DNA from: an uncultured Lachnospiraceae bacterium
Lineage (GTDB): Bacteria; Bacillota; Clostridia; Lachnospirales; Lachnospiraceae
Assembly: GCA_900316805.1 (NCBI GenBank)
Contig: ONEJ01000022.1
Coordinates: forward strand, 1-35,366
Reading direction: 5' to 3'
Length of the DNA stretch: 35,366 nucleotides
This document shows, piece by piece, positions 1 to 7,799 of the stretch (its first letter is position 1; each line of letters opens with the position of its first letter). Made by a program: the position numbers and the translations under genes. The notes below the pieces were generated by a model that searched no databases, was not told the origin of the DNA, and was given only the letters and a program-made list of their open reading frames with translations.

Positions 1-35
1 CTTCGTTGTCGTTTTTCTCACGCGACAGCTTTCAT

Positions 36-64
36 ATTATATCAAACCGTTTCGTGTTTGTCAA
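36..64 (-). promoter_or_regulatory. Tandem promoter 3 of 3, perfect consensus, firing toward the left edge
   Basis: On the minus strand TTGACA (59-64) and TATAAT (36-41) are both perfect and separated by 17 bases. The expected start is near position 29, leaving a short leader before the window ends. An rRNA operon just beyond position 1 is inferred, not seen. Confidence 0.8.
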
Positions 65-112
65 CAACTTTTTATTTTTCTTTGTTGGCCGCTCATTCGC
101 GACAACCTCTAC

Positions 113-141
113 ATCATATCAGGTTGTTTCTCATCTGTCAA
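113..141 (-). promoter_or_regulatory. Tandem promoter 2 of 3, firing toward the left edge
   Basis: On the minus strand TTGACA (136-141) and TATGAT (113-118) are separated by exactly 17 bases. An A-rich stretch ending in GTTG precedes the -35 box, the same context as in promoter 3. Repeated strong promoters in a row are typical of ribosomal RNA operons. Confidence 0.75.
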
Positions 142-198
142 CAACTTTTTTTATCTTTTTGATGACTCATAAGTTGTTTTCTTGCGGTCAGCTTGTAT

Positions 199-227
199 AT
201 AATAGCATGGCCGCAATGGGTTGTCAA
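199..227 (-). promoter_or_regulatory. Tandem promoter 1 of 3, firing toward the left edge
   Basis: On the minus strand a perfect -35 TTGACA (222-227) is followed after 17 bases by TATTAT (199-204). An A-tract lies just upstream of the -35 box, like an UP element. It is the most upstream of three equally built promoters. No gene lies between it and the left edge, so the transcript leaves the window. Confidence 0.7.
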
Positions 228-289
228 CAGTTTTTTTACATTTTTCGATATTTTTTCAACATAATTTGGATTATTAACACCATTCCTGT

Positions 290-778
290 TTATATAAGAG
301 TTTTCACGATATCCAACAGGATATTATGTCTGCACAGCCAGGTCAGCAAAGGAGCCTCTGCAATCATTTTGCCCATGGTAGTCCCAAATGCCGTTTCACT
401 GCCTAGGGATACCACAAGAAGTATGAGTTCTGTTACAAACAGCCCCTTTGCCAGCCCCGCAAGAATTCCCATAAATCCATTGACTTCCCTAAGCAACGGA
501 AGCTTCGCAATCAAATCCAGGGCCTTTATCACAAAATGCAACAGCAGCTTCCATACAATCAGGGATATTACAAATGCAGCAAAGATACTTTTCAAAGTTC
601 CCTGCACGTACGCACTTTTCTCCAGCCAATTCGAAAGCTGCGGCGTTGCCCAAATTGTCAGAAACAACACAAGCACCCACCCCAGCATCGAATAAATCAC
701 TCTCACAAATCCATGGAAAAATCCCCATACCATATTTCCGGCAATCAGTAAAACCACCAGGATCAGCAGCCAGTTCAT
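290..778 (-). CDS. CvpA-like membrane protein
   Basis: A 162-residue protein with about four hydrophobic segments (near residues 3-22, 28-45, 63-85 and 100-127) and little soluble sequence, matching the size and layout of the CvpA (colicin V production) family. Family members are inner-membrane proteins linked to envelope stress tolerance in other bacteria; the molecular role is unclear. The ATG overlaps the TGA of the upstream DUF5711-like gene (ATGA), so the two are probably translationally coupled. No terminator is obvious after the stop; the next signals are the three tandem promoters. Family assignment rests on pattern and is moderately certain. Confidence 0.7.
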   Translation of the reverse strand: MNWLLILVVLLIAGNMVWGFFHGFVRVIYSMLGWVLVLFLTIWATPQLSNWLEKSAYVQGTLKSIFAAFVISLIVWKLLLHFVIKALDLIAKLPLLREVNGFMGILAGLAKGLFVTELILLVVSLGSETAFGTTMGKMIAEAPLLTWLCRHNILLDIVKTLI

Positions 779-1971
779 CTCAGACGTACCTCATCAATCT
801 CTCCCTTCAAAATAAAGGTGTACGTCGAAGCGTCACCTCCGGATAAGATCCGGTATAACTCTTTATCAAAAGTATAGGAAAATTTCCGGATGCTGTGTAT
901 GGTAAATATCTCACAGCTGTACTCATCTCTCACGCAAATCTCGTTGTTGTCCAGGAATTCAATCCGGCTATAGGCAAGAGACGTGTCATTCTCCATAACA
1001 ACATTTCCATTCATGTCGTAAACCTTGATGTGCCAGAAGCCTTCCTTCTGTGGACTGCTATAGGTAACTCCAATATATCTGTTGTTGTGGAAAACGCTCT
1101 GCATCTGTCCTTCAAACTGCACCTCTTTTTTGGGTGCCGGCTTCTGCTTTCCTTCAAATATAATAAATCCCCGATCCGAAAGAGCCACCATTCTGTCTGT
1201 TCCCATGTATTCAATCTCCGGGAAAAACATATCATCATAGGAATAGGTTCCCACATTGTTGTCGATTTCATTCTGGCCAACGGATCCGAAATTATAAAAG
1301 CTGATGGTAGACCGCACTTTTCCCTCTGTCACATCCAGCATATCCATCGCCAATTTCTCGCCATCCGAGGACAAAGCTATATCTACCGGAAAGCTCTCCT
1401 TCTCCTCATAAAATTCACCGCCCGCCAATTCTTTGCCCTTCTTATCATAGAGGCGTACATAGGAGACATTGTCCTCTTTCATAAGTACAGCAACCGTGCC
1501 CTGACTTGCGATGCAGACACTGTTGATGGGGATTGTCATTTCTATCTTGTGGACTACGCCCTTTTCCGCAATGATATAAATACTTGTACCGCCTCTGTCG
1601 TATACCGCCAGATACCGGTCGCAGCTTGTCAGTGTCGGTGTTGACATCTCGAAAGACTGGTTCCAGATCAGTTCATTCTCCGTATTTTTACACACAATAC
1701 CATCATTGTTATACTCCAGAACATTTCCCAGATAGGCTTCATACTTCGACGCCGAGCTGTCCTGCTGGGCAATCTGGGCGGTGACCTCGAAGGAAGTATA
1801 GCTTCGAAGGGCAAAGCCCAGCTGTACCCCCACCAGCACTACAACGAAAGCAACCACCGCAATTGCCACTCTGCGGATATTTTTGTGCCGATGGGTTCGA
1901 ATTTTATCATTCAGCTCGTCCAGTTCTGCACTGTCCGCCGCTACGGTTTTAAAATCTGTTTTTACTGCCAC
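775..1971 (-). CDS. DUF5711-like membrane-anchored beta-propeller protein
   Basis: The protein has a short cytoplasmic N-terminus with basic residues, one transmembrane helix (about residues 33-56) and a long extracytoplasmic part made of repeating beta-strand units, resembling a WD40/PQQ-like propeller. This matches the Lachnospiraceae family DUF5711, whose function is unknown. The start chosen is GTG at 1969-1971 (398 residues), because GAGGAG lies 10 bases upstream; a longer frame would begin with TTG at 1989, with the GAGGAG inside its own first codons. It is coupled by a 4-base overlap to the CvpA-like gene, suggesting a joint envelope role. Confidence 0.7.
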   Translation of the reverse strand: MAVKTDFKTVAADSAELDELNDKIRTHRHKNIRRVAIAVVAFVVVLVGVQLGFALRSYTSFEVTAQIAQQDSSASKYEAYLGNVLEYNNDGIVCKNTENELIWNQSFEMSTPTLTSCDRYLAVYDRGGTSIYIIAEKGVVHKIEMTIPINSVCIASQGTVAVLMKEDNVSYVRLYDKKGKELAGGEFYEEKESFPVDIALSSDGEKLAMDMLDVTEGKVRSTISFYNFGSVGQNEIDNNVGTYSYDDMFFPEIEYMGTDRMVALSDRGFIIFEGKQKPAPKKEVQFEGQMQSVFHNNRYIGVTYSSPQKEGFWHIKVYDMNGNVVMENDTSLAYSRIEFLDNNEICVRDEYSCEIFTIHSIRKFSYTFDKELYRILSGGDASTYTFILKGEIDEVRLR

Positions 1972-2010
1972 AAATGTATTTCTCCTCAATTTTTATCAAA
2001 TGTTATCTGT

Positions 2011-2039
2011 ATTATAGCATTTCATCTTCCGTTACGGAA
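2011..2039 (-). promoter_or_regulatory. Possible promoter of the DUF5711-cvpA pair
   Basis: On the minus strand a perfect TATAAT (2011-2016) lies 40 bases before the GTG start. The hexamer 17 bases upstream, TTCCGT (2034-2039), is a poor -35. A short palindrome (CTTCCGT/ACGGAAG, 2026-2040) overlaps this -35 and the stop codon of the LysM gene, and could modulate the promoter. Confidence 0.35.
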
Positions 2040-3270
2040 GTAACAATTTTTGTCCAGCGCGAATGTTATCGGAATCCTCCATCTTATTCAATTCTACGAT
2101 TTGTTTTACATTTCTGAGATTCCCATATCTTTTCTGGCAGATTCCCGAAAGCGTATCTCCCTCCTGCACCACGTAGTAACTCTGACCCTGTGAAGTCTGG
2201 GCGCTTGATTCACTGGTTTGTTCCCTGCTCTCTTCTTTTTGATTTTCTTTGCCTGCTTCTGCTGCGGCAGCTTCCGTTTTTTCTGTCTGGGCATCATTCT
2301 CCGTTGTCTGTTCTTTCGTTTCCTTCTCTTTTTGTATTTCTCCTGCCGGAATCTCTTCAATGGGAATCAGATCCAGCGGCCGGGTCCAGGTCTGGGTCTC
2401 TCCTTCGCTTTCCTGTGTCTGTGTCACAGCCTCGGTCTCCTCCGGTATCTGACTTCCCACCAGCACCTGCGCCTTGTCCCCTCCATTTACCGTCTTATTT
2501 CCCATTGTGCTGACTGCCCTCTGAATCCCGGACAGATTGATTTTACCCTGGGCAGCTCCGACGCAGCCAATCACCACCAGGAGTGCCACCGCAGCCGTCA
2601 TTGCGTAAGAAGAAGCCTTCGAGCTTCCCTGTCCCTTCTCTTTTTTCCGGGGCTTTTCTTTGTGTTTTTTCTTCTGCTCCTCCCCTGTCGGAGGGAGTAC
2701 CTGAAAGCTTTCTCTCCGCGGAACCTCAAAGGTGACCTCCGCCGGACGAATCTTATGAAGTTCCCTGGCATAATATATGTAAAAACCCTCCCTCTGCTGC
2801 AGCCGGTTTCCTTTGTTCATATAAAAATATTCTTCACCTTCCAAACTGTCCATGAGTAAAAACACCTGGTGAGCCCCGCCAAATTGTTCTCTGTGTATTG
2901 CCGTAAGCTCCGGGGTCATGCGGGGTGTAAATCCCTTCAGATCCAATGCCCATCCCACAATAATCGAATTTTCGTAGGATCTTTTGATTTCCCGGAACAC
3001 GTCAGACCATGCATGAGTGCTCCACCGCGGCACATTCTGGTCAAATTCCAGATCCCGCACCGGTATGGCCGCTTCCACAAAAGTCGCATACTTTCCCTGC
3101 CTGCACTCTGTATGTCCCATGAAAATAAAGGCTCTGCGATTCGCATAATCCTCTTCATGGATCCTGGCATATGCCGCATTTTCTATGTAGATTTTGTCAT
3201 CCTCTGTCGGGGTTCCGATCTGCCTGATATTTTTCAGGTTTGGTTCCTTTTCCGTCTCAATATCAATCAT
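2032..3270 (-). CDS. MPN-like domain, transmembrane and LysM protein
   Basis: A 412-residue protein. Residues about 27-170 look like a JAB/MPN fold: FIFMGHTE is followed by a strand-helix pattern and IIVGWALDLKGF, where an active JAMM enzyme has VGWxHSHP. The zinc-binding His pair is absent, so the domain is probably not a metalloprotease. A Lys-rich linker (200-215), a transmembrane helix (about 222-240), a long Glu/Thr/Gln-rich spacer and a C-terminal LysM domain (about 365-412) follow. The LysM probably holds peptidoglycan while the MPN-like domain stays in the cytoplasm. The start is ATG at 3268-3270 because GGAGGA lies 5 bases upstream; an in-frame ATG 13 codons earlier lacks this. Confidence 0.7.
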   Translation of the reverse strand: MIDIETEKEPNLKNIRQIGTPTEDDKIYIENAAYARIHEEDYANRRAFIFMGHTECRQGKYATFVEAAIPVRDLEFDQNVPRWSTHAWSDVFREIKRSYENSIIVGWALDLKGFTPRMTPELTAIHREQFGGAHQVFLLMDSLEGEEYFYMNKGNRLQQREGFYIYYARELHKIRPAEVTFEVPRRESFQVLPPTGEEQKKKHKEKPRKKEKGQGSSKASSYAMTAAVALLVVIGCVGAAQGKINLSGIQRAVSTMGNKTVNGGDKAQVLVGSQIPEETEAVTQTQESEGETQTWTRPLDLIPIEEIPAGEIQKEKETKEQTTENDAQTEKTEAAAAEAGKENQKEESREQTSESSAQTSQGQSYYVVQEGDTLSGICQKRYGNLRNVKQIVELNKMEDSDNIRAGQKLLLP

Positions 3271-3325
3271 GTTTCTCCTCCTATCCTGGAACAAAGGTCC
3301 ATGCCTCATTCATTTTGTTCATTGT

Positions 3326-3354
3326 AGCATAGGGAAAATGGCGTATTTTGGAAA
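3326..3354 (-). promoter_or_regulatory. Candidate promoter of the LysM gene
   Basis: On the minus strand TTTCCA (3349-3354) and TATGCT (3326-3331) are spaced by 17 bases. Each matches the consensus at only four or five positions. The site lies between the transketolase terminator and the LysM start, where a promoter is expected. Confidence 0.4.
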
Positions 3355-3397
3355 AACATGAAGCGGTTTTTAAAAATCGTCCAACATATTTTCGCAT

Positions 3398-3434
3398 AAA
3401 AAAACTGCCGTGCCCATCACACGACAGTTTTTTT
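3398..3434 (-). terminator. Rho-independent terminator of the transketolase operon
   Basis: In the minus-strand transcript an A-rich 5' arm with CTGTCGTG pairs with CACGGCAG (one G-U pair) across a 7-base loop, followed by seven T. It lies 17 bases after the stop codon of the transketolase C-terminal subunit. The A-rich 5' side makes it potentially usable in both directions. Confidence 0.85.
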
Positions 3435-3450
3435 CATATATTTGCACTTA

Positions 3451-4389
3451 TTATGCAAATGCTTTTACTTTCTTGTAGATGCCTTCTGCATCAAGTTCGT
3501 ATTTATGGAGAAGCTCCAATGCGGGACCGGACTCTCCAAAGCAGTCATTGACGCCGATGCGAAGCAACTTCGTGGGTGCCTTCTCACAGAGAACCTCTGC
3601 AACAGCACTTCCCAGGCCTCCAATCACAGAGTGCTCTTCCACGGTCACGACCTTGCCGGTCTTAGAAGCAGAACGGATCACAAGTTCTTCGTCCAAAGGC
3701 TTAATGGTATGAATGTTGATCACCTCTGCAGAAATTCCGTCAGCCTCCAGCAGCTTTGCTGCCTCTAAGGCTTGCGAAACCTCAAGTCCCGTTGCAAGGA
3801 TTGAAACGTCCGTTCCTTCCTTAAGCACGATGCCTTTTCCAATTTCAAATTTATAATTCGGTGTATCATTGATCACCGGAACCGCCAGGCGGCCAAACCG
3901 CAGATATACCGGTCCCACATAATCGTAAGCCGCATGTACTGCTGCTCTCGCCTCCACATCATCGGAGGGATTGATGACTACCATTCCCGGAATCTCGCGC
4001 ATCAGTGCCAGATCCTCCAGGCACTGATGGGTAGCACCATCCTCCCCCACAGAAATGCCCGCGTGGGTAGCACCGATCTTGACATTAAGGTGAGGATATC
4101 CGATAGAATTGCGAACCTGCTCGAAATTACGTCCTGCTGCAAACATGGCAAAAGAGCTGATAAATGGCACCTTGCCACAGGTTGCAAGCCCTGCCGCAAT
4201 ACCGGTCATATTGCATTCTGCAATCCCGCAGTCCCAATGACGCTCAGGAAACTCTTTCTGGAAAATACAAGTCTTGGTTGCGCCTGCAAGATCCGCATCC
4301 AATACAATCAGATTCTCATGCTCTTTTCCCAGTTCTACCAGAGCATTGCCGTAGCTGTCACGTGTTGCGATTTTCTTTACTTCTGACAT
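3451..4389 (-). CDS. Transketolase, C-terminal (pyrimidine-binding) subunit
   Basis: At 312 residues this is the Pyr plus C-terminal half of transketolase, encoded separately as in many Firmicutes and archaea. The N-terminal TPP domain carries the expected GATHAGISVGEDGATHQ motif (about residues 107-123). The C-terminal domain begins near residue 195 (DVSILATG) and includes VVTVEEHSVIGGLGSA. Together with the neighbouring N-terminal subunit it transfers two-carbon ketol units in the pentose phosphate pathway in the cytoplasm. Its ATG overlaps the end of the N-subunit gene by 13 bases, so the two subunits are co-translated. The related split DXP synthase is unlikely given the full transketolase motif set. 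Confidence 0.9.
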   Translation of the reverse strand: MSEVKKIATRDSYGNALVELGKEHENLIVLDADLAGATKTCIFQKEFPERHWDCGIAECNMTGIAAGLATCGKVPFISSFAMFAAGRNFEQVRNSIGYPHLNVKIGATHAGISVGEDGATHQCLEDLALMREIPGMVVINPSDDVEARAAVHAAYDYVGPVYLRFGRLAVPVINDTPNYKFEIGKGIVLKEGTDVSILATGLEVSQALEAAKLLEADGISAEVINIHTIKPLDEELVIRSASKTGKVVTVEEHSVIGGLGSAVAEVLCEKAPTKLLRIGVNDCFGESGPALELLHKYELDAEGIYKKVKAFA

Positions 4390-5213
4390 AATGCTTCACC
4401 TGCTTTCTCAAGATCTGCCATTGCAATCTTGTACTGTTCCTCATTGGGTGCCTTGCCATGCCAGCCGGCCTCATTCTCCATAAAGGAGACGCCCTTGCCC
4501 TTTATCGTCTTTGCGATAATTGCCGTAGGCATTCCCTTCGTCTGCCGCGCCTCCCGGAAAGCCCCACGGATTTCGTCAAAATTGTTGCCGTCGATGTTGA
4601 TAGTATGAAAATTGAACGCTTCAAATTTCTTATCGATAGGATACGGAGAACAGACCTTATCAATCTCTCCGTCAATCTGCAGATTATTGTTATCTACAAT
4701 GACTACCAGATTATCTAATTTCCGGTGTCCTGCCCACATGGCAGCTTCCCAGATCTGTCCCTCCTGGATCTCGCCGTCTCCCGTCAGGGCATAAACACGG
4801 TAATCCTTGTTGTCAAATTTACCGGCCGCCGCCATACCGACTGCCGCAGACAATCCCTGTCCCAGTGATCCGCTGGACATATCCACACCCGGAATGTGTT
4901 TCATATCCGGATGCCCCTGAAGATAGGAGCCTGTATGACGCAGGGTAACCAGATCCTCCTTTGGCAGAAATCCCTTCTCTGCAAGTACGGAATATAACGC
5001 CGGTGCTACATGTCCCTTGGAAAGAACAAAGCGATCCCGGTTTTCATCCTTTGGCTTTTGCGGATCCACGTTCATCTCTTCAAAATACAGATAGGTAAAC
5101 AAGTCTGCCGCAGATAAAGATCCGCCCGGATGGCCGGATTTCGCGCTGTAGACAGATGTTACAATGCTTTTGCGAACTTCGTTCGCAATCTTTTCCAGTT
5201 CTAAGTTGTTCAT
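4377..5213 (-). CDS. Transketolase, N-terminal (TPP-binding) subunit
   Basis: A 278-residue subunit. It carries KSGHPGGSLS near the N-terminus, the SKGH motif, and the thiamine pyrophosphate and Mg site GDG (residues 145-147) through NNN (about 175-177). It binds the diphosphate of TPP and forms the active enzyme with the C-terminal subunit. The start is ATG at 5211-5213, preceded by GGAGA at a spacing of 4 bases; an upstream in-frame ATG at 5231 would overlap recR and lacks such a site. It follows recR by 14 bases, so the recombination genes and transketolase are probably one transcription unit. Confidence 0.9.
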   Translation of the reverse strand: MNNLELEKIANEVRKSIVTSVYSAKSGHPGGSLSAADLFTYLYFEEMNVDPQKPKDENRDRFVLSKGHVAPALYSVLAEKGFLPKEDLVTLRHTGSYLQGHPDMKHIPGVDMSSGSLGQGLSAAVGMAAAGKFDNKDYRVYALTGDGEIQEGQIWEAAMWAGHRKLDNLVVIVDNNNLQIDGEIDKVCSPYPIDKKFEAFNFHTINIDGNNFDEIRGAFREARQTKGMPTAIIAKTIKGKGVSFMENEAGWHGKAPNEEQYKIAMADLEKAGEALCQK

Positions 5214-5227
5214 AGTCTCTCCTTTTA

Positions 5228-5824
5228 TCAAAGCTGCGTTCTTCCCTGAAGGGCACGAAGCAGAGTCACCTCGTCAATATATTCCAGATCACCACCCACC
5301 GGGACACCACTGGCAATGCGGGTCACTTTAATGCCGGTAGGCTTTACCAGCTTGCTGATATACATGGCAGTTGTCTCCCCTTCCAGGCTGGAATTCGTCG
5401 CGATGATTACCTCATCCACATCCTTCTCCAGCCGCACCAGCAGCTCCTTCAGCTTAATGTCTGCGGGGCCAATACCCAGCATGGGGGAAATCGCTCCGTG
5501 GAGCACATGATATACCCCCTCATATTTGCCTGTTTTCTCATAGGCAACCAGATCCCTGGTATTTTCCACCACCATAATCGTCTTATGATCACGGTTTTCA
5601 TCACTACATATAGGACAAATATCCTGATCTGTCAAGTTAAAACAGCATTTGCAGTATTTAATATTCTGTCTTGCCGTCACGATCGAAGACGCCAGCTCCT
5701 CCACCTGTTCCTTTGGCATGTTCAGGATATGGAAGGCAAGTCTCTGGGCCGATTTCGCACCAATCCCCGGAAGTGAGGACAATTCTTCAATTAATTTTGA
5801 TATTTCACTGCTATAATAATCCAT
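5228..5824 (-). CDS. recR: Recombination mediator RecR
   Basis: A 198-residue protein of standard RecR length. It has an N-terminal helix-hairpin-helix ([14 protein letters not shown], about residues 18-31), a four-cysteine zinc finger (C58, C61, C70, C73), a Toprim domain starting near residue 81 (IMVVEN) and a conserved C-terminal segment with [14 protein letters not shown]. RecR with RecO and RecF loads RecA onto gapped DNA. The ATG comes one base after the TGA of ybaB (TGAtATG), and the ribosome binding site GGCGGAGG lies in the end of ybaB, so translation is coupled. The dnaX-ybaB-recR order is widely conserved. Confidence 0.95.
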   Translation of the reverse strand: MDYYSSEISKLIEELSSLPGIGAKSAQRLAFHILNMPKEQVEELASSIVTARQNIKYCKCCFNLTDQDICPICSDENRDHKTIMVVENTRDLVAYEKTGKYEGVYHVLHGAISPMLGIGPADIKLKELLVRLEKDVDEVIIATNSSLEGETTAMYISKLVKPTGIKVTRIASGVPVGGDLEYIDEVTLLRALQGRTQL

Positions 5825-5825
5825 A

Positions 5826-6170
5826 TCAGAACGGAAGTCCTCCGCCCAGCCCGCCGGTAATCTGCGACATAGATTTCTGGGATGCCTCGTCGATCTGTCT
5901 GAGCGCCTCGTTGGCTGCTGCCATGATCAGATCCTCCAGCATCTCGATGTCGTCCGGATCCACAACCTCCTCTGACAGCTTTACCTTTGTGATCTCATGT
6001 CTGCCGGATACCGTAACCTCTACCGCGCCGCCACCTGCGGATGCGGTAATCTCCTGCTCCTCCAACGCCTTCTGCGCCTCTTCCATCTGGCGCTGCATTT
6101 TCTGCGCCTGCTTCATAAGGTTGTTCATATTTCCCGGCATACCGCCAGGGAAGCCACCTCTTTTTGCCAT
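5826..6170 (-). CDS. ybaB: YbaB/EbfC family nucleoid-associated protein
   Basis: A 114-residue protein of typical family length. The N-terminal Gly/Met-rich stretch ([20 protein letters not shown]) runs into an amphipathic helix, followed by the central strand region with [15 protein letters not shown] and a C-terminal helix. YbaB dimers bind DNA and are thought to affect nucleoid structure or replication and repair. An AGGAGG site lies 8 bases before the ATG. It sits between dnaX and recR, the usual place. Confidence 0.92.
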   Translation of the reverse strand: MAKRGGFPGGMPGNMNNLMKQAQKMQRQMEEAQKALEEQEITASAGGGAVEVTVSGRHEITKVKLSEEVVDPDDIEMLEDLIMAAANEALRQIDEASQKSMSQITGGLGGGLPF

Positions 6171-6216
6171 GTGGATATCCTCCTGTATGAATCTTTATTC
6201 TCGTACTATCATATCA

Positions 6217-7785
6217 TCAACTATCTTCTTCCTCAATATCAAAATGAATCAATTCCCTCAGATCCGGTACAACATCCTCAGCTCGCCGGGCACTCTCGTT
6301 CAGTTTCAGCACAACCTCCGTGGTTTTGCCGGTACGCTGCTCCAGTGCCTGTACAAACTGATCCATGCTGTCCGCAATATTATCATTCAGATAGCTGTAT
6401 GCATTCTTATCGTCAAAGACCAGCAGCAGACCACCGCTGTTACTTAGACTCGGAACCGCTTTATTCAGATACTGCTGGGTCAGATGACCGGTTTCGGAAA
6501 TAATGGATTTCCAATTCCGGATAATCTGGGTAATGTCCTCCGGAACAGCCTTGGGAAGGACCGGTTTCCCTGCCGGAGGAACCTGCGCCTCCAAAGCAGC
6601 ACCCGCCCGTGCCGGCGCCATAGTAAACTCACCCTTTTCCAGCTTTTCCTCCAGATTCTCAATTCTCTGGGATAGGGACTTATCATCCGACTCCATCTGT
6701 GGTCTGCAGAGCTTGATTACCGCGATCTCCAGCAGAATCCGCTTCTGGGCAGCATATTTAATCTGACTTGCCAGTTCCGAAAATATACGGATATAGCGGA
6801 TCAAGGTATCCGGACTCACCATCTGTGCCTCCTCTTTGAGGGAAGCCAGATGTTCTGCCGACATATCCAGAACCTCCTCCATGTCATCGGAGCTCTGGAT
6901 CAACAGGAGATTGCGGAGATACCAGGTAAAATCATTGACCAGCTGTCCCAGTTCCCTGCCTTTATCCACCAGCTCATCGATGGTTCGGATTGCACCGACT
7001 ATATCCTGCTCCAGAATCTGTCGGAGCAGCTGGGAAAACACCTCCGTGTCCACCGCCCCCAGCACCTCAAGAACATTCTCATAGGTCAGTTTCTCTCCAA
7101 GATGAAAGGCAATACACTGATCCAAAAGGCTTAAGGCATCTCTCATGGAACCGTCTCCCGCCTTCGCCACATAGCGAAGGGCCCGTTCCTCCACCTGAAC
7201 CTGTTCCGTTTCCATCAGTTCCGCAAGGCGTGCCGCAATGGTATCGATGGAAATCCTGTGAAAATCATAACGCTGGCAACGGGAAAGAATCGTGATGGGG
7301 ATCTTGTGCACCTCCGTCGTCGCAAGGATGAAGATCACATAGGCCGGCGGCTCCTCCAAGGTCTTAAGCAGGGCATTGTAGGCTCCCGGTGACAGCATAT
7401 GCACCTCATCAATGATATAAACCCTGTACTTTCCTTCTGTGGGACGATAGGCAACCTCCTCCCGGATCTGCCTGATATTATCCACACCATTATTGGAGGC
7501 TGCATCAATTTCCACAACGTTCATAGATGTCCCGGCTGCAATGCTCTTACACACCGGACATTCTCCGCAGGGGCTTCCGTCTACAGGCTGCTCACAATTG
7601 ACTGCTTTCGCGAAAATCTTGGCAACCGTCGTCTTACCTGTGCCGCGGGTTCCGCAAAAAAGATAGGCATGTCCTATACGGTCAGCCTTTATCTGATTCT
7701 TCAGGGTAGTAACGATATGCTCCTGCCCCTTTACATCCTCAAACTGCTGCGGACGGAATTTACGATATAGCGCCGTATAAGACAT
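6217..7785 (-). CDS. dnaX: DNA polymerase III gamma/tau subunit
   Basis: A 522-residue clamp-loader ATPase. Features in order: the RFC-box-like N-terminus YRKFRPQQF, Walker A GTRGTGKT (45-52), a zinc site with C64, C73, C76 and C79, Walker B IIDE (124-127), sensor 1 ATTE (155-158) and the SRC arginine-finger motif (168-170). Domain III for oligomerisation ends near residue 370, followed by a linker and a tau-like C-terminal domain. The length is near that of Firmicute homologues. I saw no A-run slippery site like the one used in E. coli to make gamma. A GGAGGAGAAAAGG stretch precedes the ATG; pfkA lies 14 bases upstream. Confidence 0.95.
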   Translation of the reverse strand: MSYTALYRKFRPQQFEDVKGQEHIVTTLKNQIKADRIGHAYLFCGTRGTGKTTVAKIFAKAVNCEQPVDGSPCGECPVCKSIAAGTSMNVVEIDAASNNGVDNIRQIREEVAYRPTEGKYRVYIIDEVHMLSPGAYNALLKTLEEPPAYVIFILATTEVHKIPITILSRCQRYDFHRISIDTIAARLAELMETEQVQVEERALRYVAKAGDGSMRDALSLLDQCIAFHLGEKLTYENVLEVLGAVDTEVFSQLLRQILEQDIVGAIRTIDELVDKGRELGQLVNDFTWYLRNLLLIQSSDDMEEVLDMSAEHLASLKEEAQMVSPDTLIRYIRIFSELASQIKYAAQKRILLEIAVIKLCRPQMESDDKSLSQRIENLEEKLEKGEFTMAPARAGAALEAQVPPAGKPVLPKAVPEDITQIIRNWKSIISETGHLTQQYLNKAVPSLSNSGGLLLVFDDKNAYSYLNDNIADSMDQFVQALEQRTGKTTEVVLKLNESARRAEDVVPDLRELIHFDIEEEDS

Positions 7786-7799
7786 GTCCTTTTCTCCTC

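Noticed and set aside
1-289. CRISPR-like or repeat array at the left edge
   Set aside because: The recurring GTTGTTGACA-type segments are -35 regions of three promoters with regular -10 boxes, not spacers and repeats. I saw no CRISPR array elsewhere in the window.
2218-2859. A 213-codon plus-strand frame opposite the LysM gene
   Set aside because: It is the shadow of the Glu/Lys-rich spacer of the LysM protein; the Phe/Leu/Ser/Cys-rich translation is the usual antisense artefact.
6217-7785. Programmed frameshift in dnaX
   Set aside because: I saw no slippery A-run with a following hairpin in the part where gamma would end.
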